From: Streptomyces lilacinus
GTDB lineage: Bacteria > Actinomycetota > Actinomycetes > Streptomycetales > Streptomycetaceae
Assembly (NCBI GenBank): GCA_000715685.1
Contig: KL569482.1
Span: 7,711-14,834, forward strand
Direction of reading: 5' to 3'
DNA: 7,124 nucleotides
The notes under the pieces were generated by a model. That model did no database searches. It saw only the letters and a program-made list of their open reading frames with translations, and had not been told where the DNA came from. A program made the translations under genes and the position numbers. Shown here piece by piece: positions 1 to 6,743 of the stretch (its first letter is position 1; each line of letters starts with the position of its first letter).

Positions 1-358
1 CGTCGGCCGGGGGCACCCGGGAGCCGGTGCCGGCGACGCCCACGCCGTAGGTGCCGGCCGGGCCGCGCACGTCGAAGGAGCCGAGGGCCACCACGCGGCC
101 CTCGGCCTCGGTGGCGGCGCCGCGGACGCGGAAGTCGCCGCCGGTGAAGACGTTGATGTTGTTGTCGCGCCCGGCCAGCGGCCCGTTGTTCGGGGTCCGG
201 TAGCTGTGGGGGCAGTTGCCCGGCAGGCAGGGTCCCAGGCCGCCGGGCAGCGGCACCGCCGCGGCGGGCAGGGCCAGGCCCCCGACGGTGACGGCGCAGA
301 CGACGGCGCCCGCCGCCGCCCGGCGCGGCCATGCCTCGCTTTGTCGACGAATTCGCAC
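1..358 (-). CDS. Choice-of-anchor A family secreted protein (5' part; C-terminus beyond left edge)
   Basis: The 119 visible codons, from GTG at 358, begin [14 protein letters not shown] hydrophobic Ala/Val segment (about 14-34) follows and ends in an LPAAA signal-peptidase-like site, so the product should be exported. After a short Pro/Gly/Cys linker (C44, C49) comes [20 protein letters not shown] (57-76) and then [14 protein letters not shown]. This pattern of 'NINVF..GDF' followed by 'EGRVV.LG.F' is what I know from the start of choice-of-anchor A domains, extracellular proteins with variable C-terminal anchors. The C-terminal anchor lies outside the window, so whether it is attached to the wall or the membrane cannot be seen. 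GTG 358 was chosen because it is the only in-frame start that gives a charged n-region. No good SD is visible, so the start is less sure than the family. The ATG at 332 is in another frame. The biological role of the family is poorly defined. Confidence 0.8.
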   Translation of the reverse strand, partial: MRIRRQSEAWPRRAAAGAVVCAVTVGGLALPAAAVPLPGGLGPCLPGNCPHSYRTPNNGPLAGRDNNINVFTGGDFRVRGAATEAEGRVVALGSFDVRGPAGTYGVGVAGTGSRVPPAD

Positions 359-383
359 GATCCGACTATGCGCATCGACATCT

Positions 384-401
384 CGTCGGATATTTCCGAC
401 G
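384..401 (-). repeat. Perfect inverted repeat between the L,D-transpeptidase and choice-of-anchor genes
   Basis: CGTCGGA (384-390) and TCCGACG (395-401) are perfect reverse complements separated by TATT. A further TCCGAC lies at 361-366, just before the GTG of the downstream gene. The element sits in the 97-bp gap 359-455, which holds no gene. No T-tract follows on the minus strand, so it could be a T-less terminator for the L,D-transpeptidase or an operator for the downstream gene. The sequence does not decide between them. Confidence 0.4.
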
Positions 402-455
402 CGCCGGGCGGGTGGGCCGAACGGCCGACGTCCCGCATCCCGAGGGGTGGCCGCC

Positions 456-1160
456 TCAGGTGCCGGGTTTGCGCCCCCACACGACGACGCCGTCGCCGAC
501 CCGCAGCACGTCCCACAGCCGGCGCGCGGCGTCGACGGTGAGGTTGACGCAGCCGGCGGAGCCCCCGCCGTCGTAGAGGTTGCCGGGGTGGCCGTGCAGC
601 GCCTGGCCGCCGGAGAAGAACTGGGCGTACGGCATGGGCGCGTTGGCGTAGAGGGTCGAGACGTGGTTCTTGTTCCGCCAGTACACCTTGAACGTGCCGG
701 TGCGGGTCGTCTGCCCGGCCCGGCCGGAGCGCACCGGTACGGGTCCGAAGACCACGCGGCGCTGCTGCTGCACCCACATCAGCTGGCGGCCGAGGTCCAC
801 GCAGGCCCTCTTGCCGGCGGTGACCGGGCACTTGCCGGCGGCGTTGGGGTTCGCGCGGGCCTGGGCCACGAGCATCGCCCGGTAGGTGGCGAGCCCGGCG
901 TAGCCGTCGGCGGGCCGGACGCCCTCCTTGCGCTGGAAGGCCGCGATGGCCGCGCAGTCCGCCGGGGACTGCCGCCCGTCCCGCGGCCGTTTGAGGAACG
1001 CCTCCAGCTGCCACTGGTACGGGCCCGTGCCCGCGGTGCAGGCGGCGGCCGCGCGCGCGGCGGCGGGGGTCCCCCAGGGGGTGGCCGGCGCCAGCAGCAG
1101 GGAGACGGCCGCCGCGGCGGCCGCACGGCGTGCCGCACGTTGGATGCCCATGGACGACAT
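456..1160 (-). CDS. Secreted L,D-transpeptidase (YkuD domain) with N-terminal peptidoglycan-binding-like region
   Basis: This 234-residue protein has an Arg/Ala-rich n-region and a hydrophobic segment (about 12-29), probably a signal peptide cleaved near 36-41. Residues about 45-100 ([11 protein letters not shown]...[11 protein letters not shown]...[11 protein letters not shown]) resemble a peptidoglycan-binding domain. Residues about 118-232 form the YkuD catalytic domain: [13 protein letters not shown], then HGHPG (189-193), then GGSAGCVNL (199-207). Cys204 would be the nucleophile and His189 or His191 the conserved upstream histidine. Such enzymes make 3-3 cross-links in peptidoglycan or attach proteins to it outside the membrane. 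The usual SHGC motif reads SAGC here. The start at 1160 has no convincing SD, and Met4 (1151) is equally possible. The gene stands alone in its operon sense, with 97 and 111 bp gaps on either side. Confidence 0.9.
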   Translation of the reverse strand: MSSMGIQRAARRAAAAAAVSLLLAPATPWGTPAAARAAAACTAGTGPYQWQLEAFLKRPRDGRQSPADCAAIAAFQRKEGVRPADGYAGLATYRAMLVAQARANPNAAGKCPVTAGKRACVDLGRQLMWVQQQRRVVFGPVPVRSGRAGQTTRTGTFKVYWRNKNHVSTLYANAPMPYAQFFSGGQALHGHPGNLYDGGGSAGCVNLTVDAARRLWDVLRVGDGVVVWGRKPGT

Positions 1161-1222
1161 CTACCGGCGGCGGGCTGGGTGGGCATCCGGTGGAGGGCCG
1201 GTAGGGGTCCGAACGGCCCTCC
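1161..1222 (-). repeat. Two overlapping inverted repeats directly upstream of the L,D-transpeptidase start
   Basis: CTACCGGC (1161-1168) pairs perfectly with GCCGGTAG (1197-1204), and GGAGGGCCG (1192-1200) pairs perfectly with CGGCCCTCC (1214-1222). Both use bases 1197-1200, so in the leader RNA they would be mutually exclusive. One arm of the first repeat touches the start codon at 1160. The second could instead be the terminator of the ABM gene. The 111-bp gap 1161-1271 holds no gene. Chance pairing is a real possibility at this G+C. Confidence 0.3.
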
Positions 1223-1271
1223 GTTCACCCGGTCCGGTGCCGGCGGGCCGTCAGCCTCGTTTGAAGGGCCG

Positions 1272-1598
1272 TCACTTGCGCGGGGAGAGTTCGGCCATCG
1301 CGGACCAGCCCGAGCCCGGCACCTCGACGTTGACGATCTGCGGCGTCTCCGCGATGACGTCGGGCATCCAGGCCATGGCCGTCCTGAAGTGCTCGGAGTT
1401 GACGTGCGCCTCGCCGGCCTGGGCGTCCGCGAACGCCTCGACCAGGACGAACTGGTGGGGGTTGTCCACGCTGCGGGACCACTCGTAGAAGAGGTTGCCC
1501 GGCTCCTCGCGGGTCGCCCGCGTGAAGTCCTGGACGAGGTCGAGCCACTCCTCGCTCCGCTCGGGGCGGACGGTGAACTTGACGACGATGAAGATCAT
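1272..1598 (-). CDS. ABM-fold protein, putative quinol monooxygenase (antibiotic biosynthesis monooxygenase family)
   Basis: This 108-residue protein starts MIFIVVKFTVRPERSEEWLDL, with no signal peptide. It follows the ABM ferredoxin-like pattern: a first beta strand IFIVVKFTV, a helix with an R..EEP.NLFYEW segment (28-40), a strand HQFVLVEAFAD, HVNSEHFRTAM (66-75), and a last strand IVNVEV (88-93). Small proteins of this class act as cofactor-free oxygenases on quinols or polyketide rings, or as heme-handling proteins, and the substrate here cannot be read from sequence. ATG 1598 is preferred over the in-frame start at 1649: it has GGGAG six bases upstream (GGGAGCACCC-ATG) and gives the usual family N-terminus. 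It is co-directional with the LysR gene upstream but separated from it by a terminator, so it probably has its own promoter. Confidence 0.85.
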   Translation of the reverse strand: MIFIVVKFTVRPERSEEWLDLVQDFTRATREEPGNLFYEWSRSVDNPHQFVLVEAFADAQAGEAHVNSEHFRTAMAWMPDVIAETPQIVNVEVPGSGWSAMAELSPRK

Positions 1599-1686
1599 GG
1601 GTGCTCCCGCAGGCGTGGCGTGGGCGGTTGGAATCGCCCTCATCGTCACCCGGCACGCACGGGCCCGCGAACGGGACGGCCGCCGA

Positions 1687-1703
1687 TTCCGGCCCTGCCG
1701 GAA
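1687..1703. repeat. Short perfect inverted repeat upstream of the ABM gene
   Basis: TTCCGGC (1687-1693) and GCCGGAA (1697-1703) are perfect reverse complements around CCT. The repeat lies just beyond the LysR terminator and about 90 bp upstream of the ABM start, so it could be a second stem of the terminator or an operator for the ABM gene. Nothing else is recognisable in the gap 1599-1724. Confidence 0.35.
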
Positions 1704-1725
1704 AACCCGGCGGTCCGTGCCGGGT
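1702..1725 (-). terminator. Intrinsic terminator of the LysR gene
   Basis: On the minus strand the stem ACCCGGC, 7-nt loop, GCCGGGT (1725-1719 with 1711-1705) is followed by TTTT (1705-1702). The stem begins at the last base of the LysR stop codon (TGA at 1727-1725). The GC stem plus T-run is unusually classical for a streptomycete. Confidence 0.65.
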
Positions 1726-2639
1726 CAGGCCGTGAGCGCGGCCGCCCGGCCGCGGAGCTCGGCGAGGGCCAGCCGCAGCAGGGGGTGCCCCTCGCTGCCG
1801 CGGCGCACGGCGGTCAGGACGCGGCGCGTGGGGCCGGGGCCGCGCAGCGGGCGGACGGCCGGGGTGAGCGCCGGGCGGATGCCGTGCAGCGCCGAGCGCG
1901 GCACGAGGGCCACGCCGGCGCCGACGGCGACCAGCGCGCAGACGGCGGAGAAGTCGTCCGACAGGCACTCGACGCGGGGCTGGAAGCGTGCCTGCTCGCA
2001 GGCGCGCAGCACCGCCTCGTGGACGGGGTTGCCGGGCCACGGGGTGATCCAGGGGTCCTCGCGCAGGTCCGCGAGATCCACTTCGGACGCCTCGGCGAGC
2101 CGGTGGCCGGGCGGGAGCACGGCGTCGAAGGGCTCCTCGTACAGCGGGTCGAGCAGGAGTCGGCCGTCGCCCGGGGCGAGGGAGTCGCGGTGCTCGACGG
2201 CGATGGCGATGTCGACCTCGCCGTCGGCCAGCAGCCGCGCGCCGACCGGCCCCTCCGCGTCCTTGACGCGGACCCGCACCTGGGGCGCCCGGCGGCGCAG
2301 GGCGGCGAGGGCGGGCGCGACGACCTCGGTGATGGCGGTGGCGAAGGCGGCGACGGCCACCTCGCCCACCAGCCCCGTCGAGCACCTGGCCAGGTCGGCC
2401 TCGGCCCGCTCGAGCTGCGCGGCGATCTCTCCCGCGTGCCGGGCGAGGACGGTGCCGGCGGCCGTGAGCCGGACCATGCGGCCGCGCCGCTCGAGCAGCG
2501 CGTGCCCGGTCTCGGTCTCGAGGGCGGCCAGCTGCTGGGAGACGGCCGAGGGCGAGAGGTACAGCGCGTGGGCGGCGGCGGTGACGGTGCCGTGGTCGGC
2601 GAGGGCACGCAGCACCCGGAGGCGGCGGGGGTCGATCAC
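1725..2639 (-). CDS. LysR family transcriptional regulator, divergent from tdh-kbl
   Basis: This 304-residue protein has the standard LysR length. An N-terminal winged helix-turn-helix occupies about residues 1-62: LRVLRALADHGTVTAAAHAL, then SPSAVSQQLAALETETGHALLERRGR, then LTAAG. A linker helix follows (about 63-88), then a periplasmic-binding-like effector domain (about 93-295) beginning GEVAVAAFATAITEVVAPAL. The start is GTG at 2639 with a GAGAG-like SD about 10 bases upstream; the nearby ATG hits a stop after three codons. The gene is divergent from tdh across a 95-bp gap containing a dyad, so control of threonine catabolism is the natural guess. LysR proteins usually also regulate their own gene. 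The effector is unknown; threonine or a catabolite is inference only. Confidence 0.93.
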   Translation of the reverse strand: MIDPRRLRVLRALADHGTVTAAAHALYLSPSAVSQQLAALETETGHALLERRGRMVRLTAAGTVLARHAGEIAAQLERAEADLARCSTGLVGEVAVAAFATAITEVVAPALAALRRRAPQVRVRVKDAEGPVGARLLADGEVDIAIAVEHRDSLAPGDGRLLLDPLYEEPFDAVLPPGHRLAEASEVDLADLREDPWITPWPGNPVHEAVLRACEQARFQPRVECLSDDFSAVCALVAVGAGVALVPRSALHGIRPALTPAVRPLRGPGPTRRVLTAVRRGSEGHPLLRLALAELRGRAAALTA

Positions 2640-2658
2640 CTGTTCATTCTCTCAGATC

Positions 2659-2708
2659 GTGAAGCGGGGCTTCACAGGCAGTGCGGGAGATTGTTGATGG
2701 ACTTCACA
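2659..2708. promoter_or_regulatory. Probable LysR binding region between LysR and tdh
   Basis: A perfect dyad GTGAAGC-GGG-GCTTCAC occupies 2659-2675. Its right half, CTTCACA (2670-2676), is repeated at 2702-2708, a 32-bp shift or about three helical turns on the same face. A strong site plus a weaker site toward the regulated start is a common LysR layout. The ends fit T-N13-A rather than the textbook T-N11-A. The remaining bases of the gap show no clear -10/-35 on either strand. Confidence 0.55.
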
Positions 2709-2734
2709 AAGGAAAAACCGCACAGTGATCCACC

Positions 2735-3775
2735 ATGAGGGCATTGGTGAAGACCGCGGCGGGGCCGGGTCTCGAACTGACCGAGGTGCCGACCCCCGAG
2801 GCCGGCCCGGGTCAGGTACTGATCAAGGTGCTGCGCACCGGTATCTGCGGTACCGACCTGCACATCGACAGCTGGGACGACTGGGCGGCCCGGGTGGTCC
2901 GCGCGCCGCTGGTGCTCGGCCACGAGTTCGCCGGCGAGGTCGTCGCGACCGGCGCCGGGGTCACCAAGGTCCACGAGGGCGACATCGTCAGCGGCGAGGG
3001 CCACCTCGTCTGCGGCACCTGCCGCAACTGCATGGCCGGCCGCCGCCACCTGTGCATCCGCACGATCGGCCTGGGCGTCCACACCGACGGCGCGTTCGCC
3101 GAGTACGTGGTCCTGCCCGAGTCCAACGTCTGGGTCCACCGCCACGAGGTCGACATCGACGTCGCCGCGATCTTCGACCCGTTCGGCAACGCCGTGCACA
3201 CCGCGCTCGCCTTCCCGGTCCTCAACGAGGACGTGCTGATCACCGGCGCCGGGCCCATCGGCATGATGGCCGCCGCCGTCGCCGCCCACGCCGGGGCCCG
3301 CTCGACCGTCATCACCGACGTCAGCCCCTACCGGCTCGCGCTCGCCGAGAAGATGGGCGCCACCCTCGCCCTCGACGTCAGCAGCCGGCGCATCGCCGAC
3401 GTCATGCCGGAGCTGGGCATGACCGAGGGCTTCGACGTCGGCATGGAGATGTCCGGTCGCGCCGACGCCCTCCAGGACATGATCGCCACCATGTCGCCGG
3501 GCGGCCGCATCGCCGCGCTCGGGCTGCCCACCGGTGACGTGAGCATCGACATGGCCACCGTCGTCACCCGCATGCTGACGCTGCGCGGCATCTACGGCCG
3601 CGAGATGTACGAGACGTGGTACGCGATGTCCGTGCTGCTGCGCAGCGGTCTCGACATCTCGCCGGTGATAACGCACCGCTTCGGTTTCGAGCAGCACGCC
3701 GAGGCGTTCGCCACGGCCCGCTCCGGTCAGTGCGGGAAGGTCGTCATCGACTGGACCCGGCCGACCGCCCCCTGA
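2735..3775 (+). CDS. tdh: L-threonine 3-dehydrogenase
   Basis: This zinc- and NAD-dependent enzyme oxidises L-threonine to 2-amino-3-ketobutyrate in the cytoplasm. The 346 residues match my memory of E. coli Tdh (341 aa) almost end to end. Catalytic zinc ligands are C38, H63 and E64 (ICGTDLHI and GHE), with T40 and H43 beside them. The structural zinc site is C93, C96, C99 and C107. The Rossmann fold has GAGPIG (171-176) and acidic D195 in VITDV, as expected for NAD. The family signatures EMSG and [11 protein letters not shown] are present. ATG 2735 gives the family N-terminus (MRALVK), but there is no SD at normal distance; the nearest, AAAGGA, ends about 21 bases upstream, so a leaderless or weakly initiated message is possible. 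It is followed 52 bp later by kbl, the next step, in an evident operon. Confidence 0.97.
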   Translation: MRALVKTAAGPGLELTEVPTPEAGPGQVLIKVLRTGICGTDLHIDSWDDWAARVVRAPLVLGHEFAGEVVATGAGVTKVHEGDIVSGEGHLVCGTCRNCMAGRRHLCIRTIGLGVHTDGAFAEYVVLPESNVWVHRHEVDIDVAAIFDPFGNAVHTALAFPVLNEDVLITGAGPIGMMAAAVAAHAGARSTVITDVSPYRLALAEKMGATLALDVSSRRIADVMPELGMTEGFDVGMEMSGRADALQDMIATMSPGGRIAALGLPTGDVSIDMATVVTRMLTLRGIYGREMYETWYAMSVLLRSGLDISPVITHRFGFEQHAEAFATARSGQCGKVVIDWTRPTAP

Positions 3776-3807
3776 CGTACGCCCCCTGTCGTACCCCGAC
3801 GTACGAC
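3774..3807 (+). repeat. CGTAC-rich repeats in the tdh-kbl spacer
   Basis: GACGTACG occurs at 3774-3781 and 3798-3805. GTCGTAC (3788-3794) is the reverse complement of GTACGAC (3801-3807) with a 6-nt gap. The possible hairpin ends about ten bases before the kbl SD, so it might tune kbl translation or processing, or be neutral spacer sequence. Confidence 0.3.
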
Positions 3808-3827
3808 CCCCATGACGAGGAGTCCCC

Positions 3828-5015
3828 GTGTTCGACGGCATGCGCGAGCATCTGCGCAAGGAGCTGCAGGACATCCGTGACGCCGGGCTGTACAAGTCCG
3901 AGCGCGTCATCACCAGCCCGCAGTCGGCGGCCATCAGCGTCGGCGACGGCAAGGTCGTCAACTTCTGCTCCAACAACTACCTCGACCTCGCCGACCACCC
4001 CGACGTCGTCGCCGCGGCGAAGCGGGCGCTGGACGAGTGGGGCTTCGGCATGGCCTCCGTCCGCTTCATCTGCGGCACGCAGGCCCCGCACAAGGAGCTG
4101 GAGAGCCGCATCTCGCGGTTCCTGGGCACCGAGGACACGATCCTCTACAGCTCGTGCTTCGACGCCAACGGCGGTGTCTTCGAGACGCTGCTCGGCGCCG
4201 AGGACGCGGTGATCTCCGACGAGCTCAACCACGCCAGCATCATCGACGGCATCCGCCTGTCGAAGGCGGCCCGCTTCCGCTACCGCAACCGCGACATGGC
4301 CGACCTCGAGCGCTGCCTCAAGGAGGCGGCGGGCGCCCGCCACAAGCTGATCGTCACCGACGGCGTGTTCTCCATGGACGGCTACATCGCGCCCCTGGAC
4401 GAGATCTGCGACCTGGCCGAGCGCTACGGCGCCCTGGTGATGGTCGACGACTCGCACGCGGTGGGCTTCGTCGGCGAGGAGGGCCGCGGCACGCCGGAGC
4501 TCTTCGGCGTCACCGAGCGGGTCGACATCATCACCGGCACCCTCGGCAAGGCCCTCGGCGGCGCCAGCGGCGGCTACGTCGCCGGCCGCGCCGAGATCGT
4601 CGAGCTCCTGCGGCAGCGCTCCCGCCCGTACCTCTTCTCCAACTCCCTCGCGCCGTCCATCGTCGGCGCCTCGCTGCGCGTGCTCGAGCTGCTGGAGGAG
4701 TCCGGCGACCGCCGGGCCCGCCTGCGGGAGAACACCGCGCTCTTCCGCAAGGAGATGACCGCGGCGGGCTTCGACGTGCTGCCCGGCGAGCACCCGATCA
4801 GCCCGGTGATGGTCGGCGACGCGGCGCTGGCCGCGCGCATGGCCGCGGCGCTGCTGGAGAAGGGCATCTACGTGATCGCCTTCTCCTACCCCGTCGTGCC
4901 CAAGGGCAAGGCGCGCATCCGCGTCCAGCTGTCGGCCGCGCACTCGCGCGAGGACGTCCTGCGCACGGTCGCGGCCTTCCGCGAGGTGCGCGACGCGATG
5001 GCGGTCACCGCGTAG
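3828..5015 (+). CDS. kbl: 2-amino-3-ketobutyrate CoA ligase (glycine C-acetyltransferase)
   Basis: This PLP enzyme of the alpha-oxoamine synthase family cleaves 2-amino-3-ketobutyrate with CoA to glycine and acetyl-CoA, so it removes the unstable Tdh product. Its 395 residues fit the family (E. coli Kbl 398). Visible signatures are [15 protein letters not shown] (44-58), [13 protein letters not shown] (80-92), [11 protein letters not shown] (131-141; H135 would stack on PLP), [11 protein letters not shown] (204-214; D207 and H210) and [13 protein letters not shown] (237-249), with K241 as the Schiff-base lysine. The GTG start has GAGGAG five bases upstream, which is better than the SD of tdh. 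It is the second gene of the tdh operon. The 3' end overlaps the convergent TetR gene by 11 bp. Other family members such as BioF or HemA are less likely given the tdh neighbour. Confidence 0.97.
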   Translation: MFDGMREHLRKELQDIRDAGLYKSERVITSPQSAAISVGDGKVVNFCSNNYLDLADHPDVVAAAKRALDEWGFGMASVRFICGTQAPHKELESRISRFLGTEDTILYSSCFDANGGVFETLLGAEDAVISDELNHASIIDGIRLSKAARFRYRNRDMADLERCLKEAAGARHKLIVTDGVFSMDGYIAPLDEICDLAERYGALVMVDDSHAVGFVGEEGRGTPELFGVTERVDIITGTLGKALGGASGGYVAGRAEIVELLRQRSRPYLFSNSLAPSIVGASLRVLELLEESGDRRARLRENTALFRKEMTAAGFDVLPGEHPISPVMVGDAALAARMAAALLEKGIYVIAFSYPVVPKGKARIRVQLSAAHSREDVLRTVAAFREVRDAMAVTA

Positions 5016-5676
5016 GCGGGGCCGTACCGAGCCGTCGACGCCGGCCCCCGGGCAGTTGCCCGGGGGCCGGCGTCGTCGTACGGAAGATCCGGTCGAGGTG
5101 GTGCTGCAGCACTGCGGCGGCGGACTCCGGGCGGCGCTGGCCCACGAGGACGCCGGTGCCGAGTCCCGCGGACATGGCGAGCAGGCCGACCGCCTCCAGG
5201 CGCGGGTCCAGGCCGGGTTCGAGCAGATCCGCCTCCTGCGCCTGCCGGAGGAGTTCGGTCACGGCGTCCTCGGCCGCGTCGGGGTTCTTGATGAAGGGCT
5301 GGGCGGCGAGGGCTCGGTCGTGCACGGACAGGACGGCGTACGAGGTGTACAGGTGGTGGAACGTGCGGCTCTCCTCGTCGACCGGCAGGGCCGCCGTCAG
5401 CAGCGCCTCGACCATCGCGCGCGGGCCCGGGTCGTCCCCGGCGGCCCGGACGCGGGCGGCGACCCGTTCCCCGAACCGCTCCGCCAGATGCTCCAGCCCG
5501 AAGAGCAGCAGCTTCTCCTTCGTCTCGAAGTAGTACTGCACCAGCCGCAGCGACACGCCCGCCTCCGCCGCCACGTCGCGCATACCCACGGCATGCAGCC
5601 CGCGTCGTCCGGCGACCCGGACGAGCGCCTCGGCGATCTCGGTGCGTCGTTCGGCGTGATCCACACGCTTGGGCAT
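5005..5676 (-). CDS. TetR family transcriptional regulator
   Basis: This 223-residue protein begins [26 protein letters not shown]. The HTH lies at about 32-51: [26 protein letters not shown], a classical TetR recognition helix with Y48-Y49-F50. The remaining helical part (about 60-198) is the ligand and dimer domain and does not reveal the ligand. The Arg/Pro-rich tail (about 200-223) is encoded by the hairpin at 5036-5075 and looks non-structural. ATG 5676 is preceded by AGGAGCGGAGGG nine bases upstream, which decides the start within a longer open frame. The gene is divergent from the alpha/beta hydrolase, with a paired palindromic operator between them, so it most likely represses the hydrolase and itself. 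On the minus strand TATCAT at 5738-5733 could be its -10, inside the operator. Confidence 0.93.
   Translation of the reverse strand: MPKRVDHAERRTEIAEALVRVAGRRGLHAVGMRDVAAEAGVSLRLVQYYFETKEKLLLFGLEHLAERFGERVAARVRAAGDDPGPRAMVEALLTAALPVDEESRTFHHLYTSYAVLSVHDRALAAQPFIKNPDAAEDAVTELLRQAQEADLLEPGLDPRLEAVGLLAMSAGLGTGVLVGQRRPESAAAVLQHHLDRIFRTTTPAPGQLPGGRRRRLGTAPPTR
5036..5075. terminator. Bidirectional terminator hairpin, kbl / TetR
   Basis: GACGCCGGCCCCCGGGCA (5037-5054) is the exact reverse complement of 5057-5074, and one further C-G pair (5036/5075) closes the base. The stem is about 19 bp of nearly pure GC with a minimal loop. It starts 21 bp after the kbl stop. No T-run follows on either strand, as is often so in Streptomyces. 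For the TetR gene the hairpin lies inside the last codons, before its stop at 5005-5007. Confidence 0.75.
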
Positions 5677-5733
5677 CGGCCGGGCCCTCCGCTCCTCGTC
5701 CCCGCTGGTACGGCTTCCACCGGGCTCTTTTGA

Positions 5734-5771
5734 TGATACAGCCGTACCATCATCGTGGTACGTTCGTATCA
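5734..5771. promoter_or_regulatory. Tandem palindromic TetR operator between TetR and hydrolase
   Basis: TGATAC (5734-5739), 4 nt, GTACCA (5744-5749), 6 nt, TGGTAC (5756-5761), 4 nt, GTATCA (5766-5771). Each 16-bp half is a TGRTAC-N4-GTAYCA palindrome, the two start 22 bp apart, and the whole array is symmetric. An extra TGGTACGGC at 5706-5714 is the exact complement of 5741-5749. The position in the divergent gap and the size fit TetR dimers. The hydrolase SD (GGAGG 5789-5793) lies just downstream. Confidence 0.75.
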
Positions 5772-5799
5772 CGAAACCGAGTTTCCCCGGAGGTTCGCC

Positions 5800-6694
5800 A
5801 TGTCCGAGAAGACCGCCCGCACCCGGGCCGACGTCGGCCGCTACGTGAGCGATGCCTGGCGCGACCGTTACTTCGAGGCCTGTGACGCGGTGTACGCACT
5901 GGGAGCACCCACCCTCGCCGAACAGGACGTGGAGACCTCTTTCGGCACCACCCACGTGTACCGCTACGGCCCCGCCGACCCCGCGGCCCACTCCCGCACC
6001 CCCGTCGTCCTGGTGCACGGAGCGGGCTCCTGCTCCGCCATGTGGTACCCGAACACCCCCGCCCTCAGCGCCGATCGCCCCGTCTACGCCATCGACACCC
6101 CCGGCGACCCCGGACGCAGCGTCCAGCGCGAACCCATCCACGAGCCCGCACGTGCCGCGCAGTGGCTGGAGGAGACGCTCGACGGGCTCGGGCTCGACCG
6201 CGTCCACCTCGTCGGCACCTCCTACGGCGGCTGGCTCGCCCTGAACCAGGCGCACCGCAGGCCCGAGCGCCTGGCCTCGGTCACGCTGCTCGACCCCGGC
6301 GGCCTGGAGAAGGTGGGGCTGCGCTTCTTCGTCTGGATCTTCGTCAGTCTCTTCGCGACCTTCGCCCCCAAGGCGCCTGTCTCTTATGATGTGTATAAGA
6401 GACAGCGTCCGCGCCTACCGCATCCGCCGCCCGGCTCCCCTGCCCCTGTCCGAGGACGACCTGTCCGGCATCCGCAATCCGCTCTACCTGGTGCTCGGCA
6501 AGCGAAGCCTCCTCGTGCACCCGCAGCGGCAATTGGAGCGCGTCCCGCGCCTGATCCCGGGGGCCAGGGCCGAGATCGTCTCCGGCACCGGCCACGGGCC
6601 GCAGATCGACCACGCGGACGTGGTCAACCGCCGCATGCTGGACTTCATGGCCTCGGTCGACAGTTCGCTGTCGGCTGGGCGCAACGGGGGGTAG
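5800..6694 (+). pseudogene. Alpha/beta hydrolase, broken in this assembly by an adapter scar at 6377-6405
   Basis: ATG 5800 has GGAGG six bases upstream. The N-terminal 192 residues (to 6375) hold the oxyanion HG at 73-74, the nucleophile elbow VGTSYGG (S141), and LLDPGG (D165). After the scar the C-terminal 95 residues (6407-6691, another frame) read VRAYRIRRPAPLPL, then IRNPLYLVLGKRSLLVHP, then GTGHGP with the catalytic His, and stop at 6692-6694. Together they make 287 residues, slightly short of a full enzyme; part of the lid is missing. Read straight through, the first frame would run to 6912 as a false fusion with a nonsense C-terminus. The usual acid after strand 7 (G..D) is Ser in GKRSLLVHP, so D165 may be the acid. 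The substrate is unknown. Control by the divergent TetR is likely. The gene is probably intact in the living organism. Confidence 0.85.
6377..6405. other. Nextera/Tn5 mosaic-end adapter residue (assembly artefact)
   Basis: 6377-6387 reads CTGTCTCTTAT, the first 11 bases of the adapter read-through sequence. 6388-6405 reads GATGTGTATAAGAGACAG, 18 of the 19 bases of the Tn5 mosaic end. They meet head to head, giving AT-rich sequence inside a GC-rich gene. The translations through it (DVYKRQ and MCIRDS) are peptides I know as adapter contamination in protein collections. It also forms an 11-bp hairpin, which is a by-product and not a terminator. Confidence 0.95.
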
Positions 6695-6743
6695 CCCCAC
6701 CCGGACCGGGGCGGGCAGCAGGATCGTCCCGAGCCGTCGCATC

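Noticed and set aside
331..576. Small plus-strand frame starting MPRFVDEF
   Set aside because: It has no SD, overlaps the 3' end of the L,D-transpeptidase antisense and crosses the start of the choice-of-anchor gene.
1599..1649. 17-residue N-terminal extension of the ABM protein
   Set aside because: GGGAG directly precedes ATG 1598, and the ABM fold starts at that Met.
216..2738. Very long open plus-strand frame across the left third
   Set aside because: It runs antisense through three well-supported genes and has no recognisable domain; it is a GC-bias shadow.
2672..4943. Long open minus-strand frames opposite tdh and kbl
   Set aside because: Composition is Asp/Gly/His/Arg repeats typical of antisense of GC-rich codons, and tdh and kbl are unambiguous.
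5755..5799. Earlier GTG start for the hydrolase
   Set aside because: It would begin inside the operator and has no SD; ATG 5800 has GGAGG at ideal spacing.
5677..6255. N-terminal extension of the TetR protein through the operator and hydrolase
   Set aside because: The GGAGG-type SD at ATG 5676 and the family N-terminus fix the start; the extension is antisense to the hydrolase.
6377..6405. A genuine Tn5-type transposon remnant or a hairpin terminator
   Set aside because: There is no transposase, payload or visible 9-bp target duplication; the two pieces are exact truncated library mosaic ends, and the hairpin follows from their inverted orientation.
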